61,249 nt of DNA, from contig CAIRNS010000023.1 of the NCBI GenBank assembly GCA_903880015.1, positions 1 through 61,249 of the forward strand. Direction: 5' to 3'. The position numbers and the translations under genes were made by a program. This document shows positions 16,768 through 26,700 of this stretch, piece after piece. Positions within the stretch are counted from its first letter, which is position 1. Each line of letters starts with the position of its first letter. Below the pieces are notes generated by a model. The model saw only the letters and a program-made list of their open reading frames with translations. It was not told the DNA's origin and ran no database searches. Source of the stretch: an uncultured Elusimicrobia bacterium. Lineage in GTDB: Bacteria > Elusimicrobiota > Endomicrobiia > Endomicrobiales > CAIRNS01.

Positions 16768-17737
16768 TACACTTATAGTTGTATGCAGTGTATTCATTGC
16801 ACTTGAAATTGTCGTGAGAATAACGGGCTGGGATATGACTCTCATCAAACCTCTGTTGTATTATCAGGGGGCGGATTTGGAAGTTCACCGAGTGTCGGAT
16901 AATGACGAGAAACTCTATGAGTTGCTGCCCAACGCTGTTCACCAGTACGGCAATAATAAATTTACCATCAATAGTTTAGGATTCAGAGACAGAGAGCGGA
17001 AAATAAATAAAGATAAAGATGTATTCAGAATTATTTGTTTTGGCGGCTCAAATACCTACGGCGCGGCTGTAAGCGATAACCAGACATATCCCTATTACTT
17101 AGAGCAATTGCTCAACAAAGATTCAAAACGAAAATATGAGGTATGGAATGTAGGATGTTGCGCTTATTCGCAAACTCAAGATGTTGAAACGGCGAAAATG
17201 GTGGTGAGGGAGTATAATCCTGACCTCTTGATATTTCAGAAGACCAATGACATACGAAGGGCGTTCCTGCGTAATACTGATTATGCCCATTTTCTGCGTA
17301 AAAATCCGTCGCTATACTGGGAAAACATAAGATTCCTGCCTGGCTATAACAGTAGATTGGGGCGCTGGGTATTCATTCACAGTTATGGATATAGAACACT
17401 GATATTGCTAATTAATCGGATAAAATCTATTCACGGCAACAATCCGTTGTTTATGTGCGAAGAATATCCACACATCGGAAATTGTGAAAATGAATTGCGA
17501 TTTGGGGAGTTTTATCGGAAGATAAGTGCACGCATCCCAGTGTTAGCCTGGACTCTGCGCGATAATGCAGGGATGACTTGGGGGACGGATTCTGTCGAAA
17601 CATTGGATGTATTCCAGCCCAGCAATTACCCTGCCAATGTGTCAAAAGAGTACTTTGCAATTCATCCCCCGGCCTATGTGTATCAGTGGTATGCGAAAAC
17701 TATGGCCAAAGAATTAAAAAAGAAGCAGTTAATCTGA
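16751..17737 (+). CDS. SGNH/GDSL hydrolase-like protein, membrane-anchored
   Basis: The 328-residue product starts with a hydrophobic anchor (about residues 4-24) and then shows SGNH blocks: ICFGGSNTYGAA (block I serine near residue 98), VWNVGCCAYSQTQ, FQKTNDIRR (block III asparagine) and a C-terminal AIHPPAYVYQWYAK (block V histidine). The catalytic Asp position before the His reads differently from the usual DxxH, so activity is not certain. GTGAGG precedes ATG inside aroK. Such proteins act as esterases on envelope polymers; the substrate is unknown. It is more AT-rich than aroK. Confidence 0.75.
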   Translation: MKYVINTLIVVCSVFIALEIVVRITGWDMTLIKPLLYYQGADLEVHRVSDNDEKLYELLPNAVHQYGNNKFTINSLGFRDRERKINKDKDVFRIICFGGSNTYGAAVSDNQTYPYYLEQLLNKDSKRKYEVWNVGCCAYSQTQDVETAKMVVREYNPDLLIFQKTNDIRRAFLRNTDYAHFLRKNPSLYWENIRFLPGYNSRLGRWVFIHSYGYRTLILLINRIKSIHGNNPLFMCEEYPHIGNCENELRFGEFYRKISARIPVLAWTLRDNAGMTWGTDSVETLDVFQPSNYPANVSKEYFAIHPPAYVYQWYAKTMAKELKKKQLI

Positions 17738-17759
17738 CGGTAGGTTGAAAGGAAAAAAA

Positions 17760-17909
17760 ATGAAGACGCCGAATTACAGTTTTGAAAAACGCAAGAAGGA
17801 ATTGAAGAAACAGAAAAAGAACGAAGAAAAAAGACAGCGCAAACTCAACAGGGGCAAAGAGCAGCCCGACGATGTTTTGGAAACGCCGCCGGCAGAGCCG
17901 CAGGCATAA
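17760..17909 (+). CDS. Small basic Lys/Glu-rich protein (49 aa)
   Basis: ATG 17760 follows GAAAGGAAAA and opens a 49-residue frame: MKTPNYSFEKRKKELKKQKK, then an Arg/Lys/Glu helix and an acidic Pro-rich end. Short proteins starting KTPNYSFEKR are known as conserved hypotheticals in many environmental bacteria. It lies 22 bases after the SGNH gene and 15 before the RRM gene, the spacing expected for co-transcription. A charged single helix with RNA- or ribosome-binding character is possible, but nothing in the sequence proves it. Confidence 0.75.
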   Translation: MKTPNYSFEKRKKELKKQKKNEEKRQRKLNRGKEQPDDVLETPPAEPQA

Positions 17910-17924
17910 CGAGGGGATTTTTTT

Positions 17925-18854
17925 ATGAACATACTGGTTCGCAATGTGCCGAAGCTTCTTACGGAAGAAAAGCTGATGGCTTGTTTTCGTCCATTCGGGG
18001 TGGTTACCGCAGTATCCATCATCGTTGATCAGACCACCGGACAGTCCCGAGGATTCGGGTTTGTCTCGATGCCCCAGCAAGCCGAAGGCGAAGCAGCCAT
18101 TAAGGGGCTCCATCACACCGTAATTCTAGACGAGAAAATCAGAGTCAAAGAAGCAAACCCAAAGTACGGACCATCATACTATGCCGTCAATAAACAACTG
18201 CCGCGGGTACCTGAGCAATCAGCCCCCGCCCGCCCCGCATATCCGGCGCCCGTGCGCAGAGAACGCCCCCCGGTCAAGGCAGGAGCACGGGAACATCGTG
18301 TTCCCGACGAACGGGGCCATGCTTCTACGCGGGCAGGCGGTAAGCCGGCATACAAACCGCACAGTGCCGGTGAAAGAAGCAGTCATCCCTATGCCCGATT
18401 TCTCAAACGCGATGTTACGCGTCCCGCATCGGCTCCGCGGGGCGAACGCAGTTCCGGATATCAAGGTTCTTCGGAACGAAGCGATCGGCCGAAATCTCAG
18501 TTCCCTCCCCGTGACGGGAATACATCGGCGTACCAACCGCGCGGCGAGCGTCCGTTTCGCCCGCAAGGCCCTACAAATTCAAGTGCGAGAAGTAGTCGGC
18601 CACCCACTCGTTTTCCGGGTGGGGACGCTGAGCGCCCCCGTTCGCCCTTTCGCGGCGAGCGCAGTGCAGGATATCAGGGTTCACCGGAAAGAAGTGCTCA
18701 ATCGGGCTCCCGCTTTCCGTCACGGGATGCCGGCAGACCGGAATACAAACCGCGCGGTTCCGGCGAGAGAAGCAGTCATCCGCCCGCACGGTTTCCGAAA
18801 CGCGCCGGTGGCCGATTTAATGCACCATCTCGCGATAGAACCCGGGCCCGCTGA
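17925..18854 (+). CDS. RRM RNA-binding protein with long Arg/Ser/Gly/Pro-rich tail
   Basis: The first 80 residues are one RNA-recognition motif: RNP2-like ILVRNV at residues 3-8 and RNP1 SRGFGFVSM near residue 44. This is the cold-inducible Rbp type known in cyanobacteria and other bacteria, where the whole protein is usually 80-150 residues. Here about 220 more residues form a low-complexity basic tail with imperfect repeats (GERSSGYQGSSERS and GERSAGYQGSPERS; SHPYARFLKR and SHPPARFPKR). GAGGGG precedes ATG. Its tail resembles eukaryotic RGG/RS-type disordered tails; RNA condensation or chaperoning is inference. Confidence 0.9.
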   Translation: MNILVRNVPKLLTEEKLMACFRPFGVVTAVSIIVDQTTGQSRGFGFVSMPQQAEGEAAIKGLHHTVILDEKIRVKEANPKYGPSYYAVNKQLPRVPEQSAPARPAYPAPVRRERPPVKAGAREHRVPDERGHASTRAGGKPAYKPHSAGERSSHPYARFLKRDVTRPASAPRGERSSGYQGSSERSDRPKSQFPPRDGNTSAYQPRGERPFRPQGPTNSSARSSRPPTRFPGGDAERPRSPFRGERSAGYQGSPERSAQSGSRFPSRDAGRPEYKPRGSGERSSHPPARFPKRAGGRFNAPSRDRTRAR

Positions 18855-18895
18855 TTACTGCATGATTTGATATATCCTCGGTTGACAAGGATACG

Positions 18896-19492
18896 ATGAT
18901 GAATTTTTTTGTGAAAGCAACAATGCAACTGTTCCTGATTGCCGGATTGGCCGTGGTTATGACCCCCATTGCCGGGGCGCATGCCAATAACCTTGAGGGA
19001 TTGGTCCTGACTGACGCAAAGTATGCGCTGGAAAAAGAGAATGTGACGCCCGTGCTGAAATGGGTAAAAGGCAAAGAAAAAGAGCTTACGCAATTGTTTA
19101 AGGCAACGGTGGAAAAAAGAAAAAAACTATTCAACAATAAAAAAGCGATTGACTTTGCGTTTTATCAAACGCTTATGAAAATACACCGGGAATGTTATCA
19201 GTATAAAGGGTGTATACCCTTCGTTTCTATCGATCCGGAAAATAGGGTCGGTGTCGTTACGCGTATGGCTGACGATGTTATCACCACCGGTGCTATCGAC
19301 ACAATGGCTGACTATCTTATAACCGAAGTCAATCAGGGTATCAGGGCGCGTTACGCTATCGTTGCAGAAAAAGCTAAGCATAAGGACGACAATCTTGCTG
19401 CCGGACAGGACTTTGTAGACGCATATCTGGAATTGTCTCACTATGCCGAACATCTGGACGGTGAAGCCCCCCTCGGCGCTCCGCGGAAATGA
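18896..19492 (+). CDS. Exported DUF6448-like protein
   Basis: The 198-residue product has a signal peptide (hydrophobic residues about 9-27, AGA/HAN cleavage region). The mature part matches my recollection of DUF6448 proteins: GLVLTDAKYALEKENVTPVL, WVKGKEKELTQLF, FYQTLMKIHRECY and a C-terminal AAGQDFVDAYLELSHYAEHL. The family has no known activity; conserved His and Glu could bind metal. AAGGATACG lies before the doubled ATG. The stop overlaps the next gene (ATGA). Confidence 0.75.
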   Translation: MMNFFVKATMQLFLIAGLAVVMTPIAGAHANNLEGLVLTDAKYALEKENVTPVLKWVKGKEKELTQLFKATVEKRKKLFNNKKAIDFAFYQTLMKIHRECYQYKGCIPFVSIDPENRVGVVTRMADDVITTGAIDTMADYLITEVNQGIRARYAIVAEKAKHKDDNLAAGQDFVDAYLELSHYAEHLDGEAPLGAPRK

Positions 19493-20454
19493 GTGTCCCC
19501 ATGGCAATGCCGGGGACTAAGGCAGTACGGCTATTTTTTGCAGGACTGATTTTCATAACTTTTTTTTCAAGTTTGTCATGTGGTGCTCAAAGTGTGTATA
19601 TCCCTCCTGACGGAAAAACACTGCTTTTCATAGGACAAAACAAACAATCCGCTGACGATTATGTGAAAGCATTCGGCCGGCACCCCGCGGGCTTTATGAT
19701 GTACACCTCGGTTCAGAAAGCGCAGTCGCTTCAGGAAGCGTTTGACGATGGCGCCGGGGTTGTTCACGGGCAGTATCTGGTTGAGAAATACCCTGTCGCC
19801 GCCCTGCAAATCGGTCTGTACATGGTGGATGCGCTCGACGGCATCGTGCGGGGTAACTACGACGATACCATCGATCGTATCGGGTTGTGGATTGCCTCAA
19901 CGAAGCGGCCGGTGTATCTGCGCATCGGCTACGAATTTGACGGGCCGCACAATCATTACGATCCGCGGGCGTATGTTCCGGCCTACCGCTATATCGTTGA
20001 CCGGTATAGAAAAGCCGGCATACGCAATGTTTCCTATGTCTGGCACTCTTTTGCGTCCACCATGAAGCAGCCGCCGGCTGTCTGGTATCCGGGCGACGAC
20101 TATGTGGACTGGTTCGGCGTATCATTTTTTGACAATGGCACCAGCCCGGGCATGAACGCCATGGTGGCGATGGCGAAAGAACATGGCAAGCCGCTGATGA
20201 TAGCCGAAGCAACGCCGATGAAAATCGGTGTGGGCGCGGGCAAGCAGGCCTACTACCGCTGGTTCCGCCCGCTGTTTAAATTTATTGAGAAAAACAATGT
20301 AAAAATGCTCTGCTATATCAACGCCGACTGGGATTCTTTGCCGATGTTTGCCGCCGAAAAATGGAAGGATTCCCGCGTACAGACCAATGATGAAATAAAA
20401 AAGATCTGGCTCGAGGAAACATCAAAAGACAGGTACAACTATTTTTTGAAGTAA
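19489..20454 (+). CDS. Exported glycoside hydrolase, GH26-like
   Basis: The 321-residue product has an N-terminal hydrophobic export signal (about residues 10-32) with a cysteine in SSLSCG, a poor lipobox. The mature part looks like a clan GH-A barrel of GH26 type: PVYLRIGYEFDGPHNHYDP holds the candidate acid/base Glu, NVSYVWHSF follows, and PLMIAEATP holds the candidate nucleophile Glu. GH26 enzymes usually cut beta-mannans or related glucans. Only about 290 residues remain after the signal, near the lower end for the family. Overlaps the DUF6448-like gene by four bases. Confidence 0.75.
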   Translation: MSVPMAMPGTKAVRLFFAGLIFITFFSSLSCGAQSVYIPPDGKTLLFIGQNKQSADDYVKAFGRHPAGFMMYTSVQKAQSLQEAFDDGAGVVHGQYLVEKYPVAALQIGLYMVDALDGIVRGNYDDTIDRIGLWIASTKRPVYLRIGYEFDGPHNHYDPRAYVPAYRYIVDRYRKAGIRNVSYVWHSFASTMKQPPAVWYPGDDYVDWFGVSFFDNGTSPGMNAMVAMAKEHGKPLMIAEATPMKIGVGAGKQAYYRWFRPLFKFIEKNNVKMLCYINADWDSLPMFAAEKWKDSRVQTNDEIKKIWLEETSKDRYNYFLK

Positions 20455-20547
20455 CAATGTTCACTACGCCAATCAGGTAGATTGTTGTTGGCAGAGTCCG
20501 TTAACATAGTGGCGGGTTCTAAAGCCGAGAGTTCTGAGTGTGCTATG

Positions 20548-20577
20548 CCTGTTTCTCGCATGAGGAACAGGTTTTTT
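20548..20577 (+). terminator. Rho-independent terminator
   Basis: CCTGTTTCTC, loop GCAT, GAGGAACAGG, then six T. It lies between the GH26-like gene and the giant gene. About 90 bases upstream of it hold no gene; a leader element cannot be excluded, but I recognise none. Confidence 0.75.
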
Positions 20578-20664
20578 ATTCGTCTGCCACCTTTGATGAT
20601 TTCACAAATATTTTCCTCTGGTTTCACCCCACATCCACCCCGATAAAGTAAAATAAATTAGGTC

Positions 20665-20693
20665 TTGCACATACCCAATACTTGTATTATATA
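20665..20693 (+). promoter_or_regulatory. Promoter of the giant repeat protein
   Basis: TTGCAC (20665-20670), 17 bases, TATATA (20688-20693). It places the transcript start near 20700 and rules out the in-frame TTG at 20665 as the translation start. Confidence 0.6.
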
Positions 20694-20715
20694 TTTAGTA
20701 GCAGGCACCTTTGCT

Positions 20716-23700
20716 ATGAACTTACGAAAATTGATTGCTCTCATAACTGTCGCGGCATTCCTCTATTCGAGCGTTATTGCGCCTGTTGTCCAGGCGGCGA
20801 TACGTGCCGAGCCGGTTTCGCCGATGGCTATCCAGGCAGCCGGAGCGGATTTTATCCCCGCTGCATATGGCACAGTGACCGCTGGCGCATCCTTCGATTC
20901 CTCGCGCGTTGTTATTGCCATCCAGGACTTGCACTGTCACCCCGAAGTCCAGCACAACATCAGCAACATCATTGCCGCGCTCGACAAACAGTTTGGCGTG
21001 AAAAAAGTTTTTGTCGAAGGCGGATACGGTCCCGTTGACACTGCGTGGTTGAATGGCCTTACTGACCGCGAAATCCGCCGAACCGTCACCGAGTCCCTGA
21101 TGGACACCGGCCGGTTGACCGGAACGGAATACTTCGCGCTGACGCATGAAAAAACCAACGTGCTCTACGGGCTGGAGGATGAAGCCCTGCACCGCGGCAA
21201 TATCGCGCGTCTCGGCAGAATAATAGGTCGTAAGCCTTTCTTAGATACAACCATCGCGCTCATGGATCAGGACGCCGCGCTGCTGCAGGTAAAATACTTA
21301 TCGCCGCGGCATCGGCGCTTAAATAAAATAATTGCCGCACATCGTTCGGGGGCAACAGCAAGCGAAACATATTATTCATCATTGCTCAACTGTGTTCGCA
21401 CGGTCAATAACAACCCCGACTCTTTTGCCGGCGTCTATCGCATCGATAGCGCGAACTTTCCTTCCATAACAGCTTTTCTTTCGGCGGCAAAGAAATCAAA
21501 AAAAATATCCTATCCGGCCATATCCCGCCAACTGCGTTCGTGCGTCGCGCTGCTCAGACAGAAGCTTTCGTTCAACGATTTCCTTGACCTGCAAACCCGT
21601 ACCGACAATTTCACCCGGACAGACCGTTTATTTTCCGTTATCCTGCCGTTGTGCGCCAGCCGGGGAATCGACCTGACTGCCTTGTACCCCGGCCTTGTGC
21701 GGTTCGCCGAATATCTCGATGAAACGCATCGCATCAATCCCGTAGCGCTTATCACCGAAGATAGGCGATTGGTGGAGGAATTACATATTGCTTTCTCGCG
21801 GGACACTGCTGAGCGGGATGTGGCTTTTGCGGTTGATTTCTTCGCTTACTTTAAGGATTACCTCCTCACCCGTCTATCGGCGGATGATCTTGCCTATTTC
21901 ACCGGCCGGTTCGATAAATTCCGTTCAACATGGGCGACCTATGCATATGCCGATAGATTCACGGCGTTGCAAGCCGATATCTCGTTACTGCGCGAATACT
22001 ACGCCGCCAATCTGAAACGAAATGATGTGTTCGTCAATACCATTATGGACGGACAAAAAGCGGCGGTGTTGCCTGCCCGCCAGTCATCTGATATATCGGC
22101 CGCCGTTCGTGCCGTTGCCGGCTCCCGCGATGTGAGCGTTGTTGTTGTCGGCGGTTTCCATACAGCCGGGCTCGAGAATCTATTGGCACAGCGGGGAATC
22201 ACCTATATAACCGTCACGCCCGCTGTTACGCAGGATACCGCTGCGGCGGCTGCGCGGTACAAAGTTCTTGCCGTTCGTCAGGGGAATGACGATGCGCCGT
22301 TCATTGCCGTTGAGTCGCCTGCGTCTACGCTCACCCCTTCGCAGAATGCACTGGGCCTGACGGTTGTCAGCAGTGAACGCGGCGCTGAGCGCTACGGCGA
22401 CATCATGGAGGCCGGGTGGACGAGAATAGTTGGTCAACTAAAACGCGAGCCGCACCTGTTTAATAAGCAACAGGGCCGATTCGATCTCAAAGCACTGCAG
22501 GATACACTTGAGGCGCTGGCGCGCGAGATGAAGTGCGACGGCACCATGGCGTTTAGTTCCACCGGTGAGGGGATAGTGGTTACTGATGTGCGCACTGCGG
22601 TACCGGTAGAACTTTTCCGTCTGTCCGTTGGCGGGGAGTTGACGCTGGGCGCCGCATACCGCCCCGCCGTCGCAACGGGCGTTAGTCAAATAGAGAGCGT
22701 GTTGCAGTGCAGTACGGAGAATCTATTTTCCGTAGTAAACACCATGGCGGAGTCGCTGCGGTTTAGCAGTCCCGAGATGATTGTTCATTTTTATGCAGTC
22801 ATGTTCTGGCTTGCCGAGAGCGGTGCACTAACCGAGCTGACCAGCGGCGGACTTATACATGAGATTGAGAACGACCAAAAAATTATTGAAAGCATCACAA
22901 AATATTTTAAAACGAACCCGGAAATTGCAGCTGAACTGCCTGAGTCCGTCCAGCGCGCAGTCGAAGCCATTGCCATTAATCACGACCAGTTAGTGCGCGA
23001 AGGCACCCCATTCATCCGCGCCCTGACAGCTGTGGTGGGATATATGCCGCAGAGTACAACCGCGGGCCATCCGGCTGTTGTGGATTCCAAGAATACATCT
23101 TCGCTCTCAAATACATCGGCGCTGACAACTGAAAAGACCTATGAGCGGGGGCGCATATTCTTTGCAGCACGTCCGCGCCTTGCACGGCTGGTCGCGCCGA
23201 AGGTGGACTTTGCGAAAGAAACAGACAACAATCTTACCGCTGACGCCAAACGGGCGATTGAGCGGTGGTATGCACCATTTGGCAGCGACTTGATAGAGCA
23301 CATCTATGGAATGATAGTGGGAACGCAGGAAAGAAGCCCGGTGCGCATAGCGGGAGCAACAGCGATAATCGCAGCATCACTCGGCGCGGGCTGGCTGGCG
23401 CTGAACATTGCGCAGACGGTGATGCCGATAGGGATTGCGCTGCTACCGATGGTGGCAGCTTTCTATATTAGCTATGTAGTAACCCACCTGCTCTACAACA
23501 TTTTCTTCGGCACCGGCACAAAAGGCAATGCGCCGTTGACAGCAGAAACGGATGATAGGCAATTCCAAATGAATCGTGACGATCTTATAAAGATTTTCGG
23601 TCTCGCGTTTGTTGAAAAACACCAAGAAGCATTAATCGAGATAGGAAAACGCGCTGGTTGGGATGCAAGCAAAATCTTTAATGCAGGGTTTCGCGCGCTC

Positions 23701-26700
23701 AAAGGAGCGATAGTGGTAGATGGGGAAACCGATGTTCAAACCAGTGCCCGGATTATAGTAATCGGCGACGGATTGATCGCTCTGGCCATATCCGCTGGTG
23801 TGAAAGATTGGACAGTACTTGGAGATGGGTTAGCTGCGCTCAATGAAGCGATAGTGGTAGCCGGCGAAAGCGCTGAACAAACCAGTGCTCGGCTTAAGAT
23901 CATTGGCGACGGATTGGTCGCTTTGGCCACATCTGCCGATCGGATGGCAGAGAATATTTTCAAGTATGCCTTGCCCGCACTCAAAGGAGCGATAGTGGTA
24001 GGGGGTGAAACCGCTGAACAAACCAACGCCCGGCTTAAGATCATCGGCGACGGATTTGTCTCTCTGGGCAAATCCGCCGATCGGATGGCAGAGAATGTTT
24101 TCCAGTATGGTTTGCCCGCGCTAAATGGATTGATAGTGGTGCCTGGTGAAACCGCTGAACAAACCAGCGCCCGGCTCAAGATAATCGGCAACGGGTTGGT
24201 CGCGCTGGGGAAGACCCACGGTTGGTCTTACTTTGTATTTTTTCAAGGTGATTTGCCGGCGTTCATAAAAGAGTTCGGCATTGAGTTCGTTGGGAAACAC
24301 TGGACAGGATTGGTTTCTCTGGGCACATCCGCCGGCAAGAATAGTAATGTCCTTTTACAGAAGGACTTGGCCGACTTTAGAAAAGAGTTCGGTGACGAGT
24401 TCATGGAAAAACACTGGACAGATTTGGTCGCCCTAGGCACATCCGCCGGCGAGGATATAGTATATCTTTTGCGGTATGGTTTGCCCGCGCTAAAAGCAGC
24501 ATTCGATGCCGAATTCATAGAGAAGCACTGGACAGATTTGGTTGCTCTGGGCACATTCGCCGGTGGGGATGCAGTGTATTTTTTCATGGATGCTTTGCCC
24601 GCGTTAAAAGCAGCATTCGATGCCGAATTCATTGAGAAGCACTGGGCAGATTTGGTCGTATTGGGAAAATCTGCCGGCAAGGATGCGCGGTATCTATTTG
24701 AGTATGTCTTGCCCGCGCTAAAGGGTGCGATAGTGGTAGCGGATAATACTCCTCAGCAAACGAGCGCACGACTCAAGATAATCGGCGCTGCTGTGGTTGC
24801 CATGTATAAATCCCACAGTGCGCATGTTTTTAATCTTTCCAAGTATGGTTTGCCTGCGCTCAAAGAATCGATAGTGGTATCTGGTGAAACTGCTACACAA
24901 GCCAGTAATCGGCTCAAGAGAATCGATACACTCCTTGGCTTTCTGGCCCCCCATGTCGGTGAATATATAGAGGATATTATCCAATATGGCCTGCCTGCAC
25001 TCATCGGCCCGACAGTGGCAACCGATGAACCCGTTGAGCAAACCAGTGCCCGGATCAAGAGCATCGGCACGGCTGTCGCCTTTCTTGCACAATCCGCCGG
25101 GCGGGAAGAAATGGATATATTCAAGGTCGGCTTCCCCACGCTCACCGAAGATAATGTCTCTGAATTATATATACGCGGATGGCTGTATCAACAGAAGTAC
25201 GATGTAATTAAGGGGGAGATTGAGCGCAAGGAAGTGTCTCCTGTTGCGGTAATAAAAGCTCTGTTGCACAACCAGCAGAATAACATCGTATCCGGTACCG
25301 CGGACATGGTTCGTGCGTATGGAGGGAAAAAGCCGACAGTTTTAGAAGGCCTTGTTAGTTTGGCAAGTAAAATAAAAATTATATTTACCCTTACCCCGGT
25401 AATGTTCAAAGACATACAGAATCAATTACAAGCGTGCGGAGTAGATATCAGCAAGGAATCGTTGTTAAGCGTGCTGCGGGAAAACGGCTATGGCGTTTAT
25501 GACGGCCAGATAATTGCGCAGGTAGAATATCTTCTTTCAGCGTATCGCGGGAGTGCTGAGCACGATCATGTGGAAGCGAATTACTTGACGCATGCAGTGA
25601 CCACCGCCATCATTAACTATGCAGCCAAGGGCGGAGAAGCAAAAGGACGGGATGCCATCCGGGAGGCACAAGGGTACCATGCATTCCATGAATTTGATCT
25701 GGGATTGTTAAGCATGGTTAACTTCAACAACCGTAAAATTGATACGAATGTATCATTGGCGTTTTATTATCGGGATGCCGCGGCATTGCAACTCGATCCT
25801 GACACAAATATCCCCGCGCCATTGCCTGAGTATTCCCGGAAACGGACGAAGATTATCGGCGGAAAAACAGTGACAGACCTCCTTGACGAGCTTACGCACA
25901 ATCAGATGCGGGAGCGTGTGGCAAAAGAAAAGATATATGCCCAATTACTGGCAATCCAGAACGGCACGGGCGCGAATATTGATGCAGCAATTACAGAGAT
26001 TAAGAATAATCTTGGTATCTTAGACAACAACTGCGGACTGAAGAAGGAATACTATGCGGCGGTCTTCGGGCATCTTGATAAAGAATTCTTTACAGCTTTG
26101 AAGGTGCAGTATAAAGCAGGTTCAGGTAGTACTAGAAATGAGCTCCTTGCCAAATTACTCACCGCAGCAATGATCCGCCAAGGACAGACATTAGTAGCAT
26201 CGTTAAAACCCGGGGACATAGACAGCCCGCGTGCAGCAGACAAAAAAGTTGTCCATCCCTTTATAGCGCTTAACAAGACCATCCTTGACTACCTTGAAAA
26301 CGAACAAACAATCCGCTCAGGAACATTCGAAGAAGAATCGCCGTCAGCTGCTGACGCATACCGCACATCCCGTGGTAAGGTGTATAATACAGCTGCGCTG
26401 ACGGATGAAAATCTGAAGCGATATCAGGCTCGCATGGTGTTGTTGGGCTGGCCGAGGTGGTTGGCCCTTGCGGTTGGGGTTGCAGGGGAACAATTTCCGC
26501 TGATGGGGAATTGGCAGGCGTTTGCGGATGAACAGCATACGAAGTTACACGCGCGGGGTCGTGAGGCAATCAGGACTATGCATAGAATGTCGTGGGTAAC
26601 GGCGATAGGTGCGGCGGTTATAGGGGTGGCGGTGCCGTTAGCGGCGGGCATGGCAATGGCAGTGGTGCCGGCGCTTGTCTTGAGCGCACTCGTATGGTTT

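Noticed and set aside
18181-18870. Second plus-strand frame of 229 codons over the RRM tail
   Set aside because: The tail is repetitive and GC-rich, so stops are rare in other frames. The frame starts inside the RRM gene and has no protein-like family features.
20665-20715. Upstream in-frame TTG start for the giant protein
   Set aside because: It would lie inside the -35 box of the promoter, and the added residues precede a normal signal peptide.
23736-24680. Repetitive minus-strand frames opposite the solenoid repeats
   Set aside because: They mirror the plus-strand repeats (same period) and only reflect the repeat structure of the giant gene.
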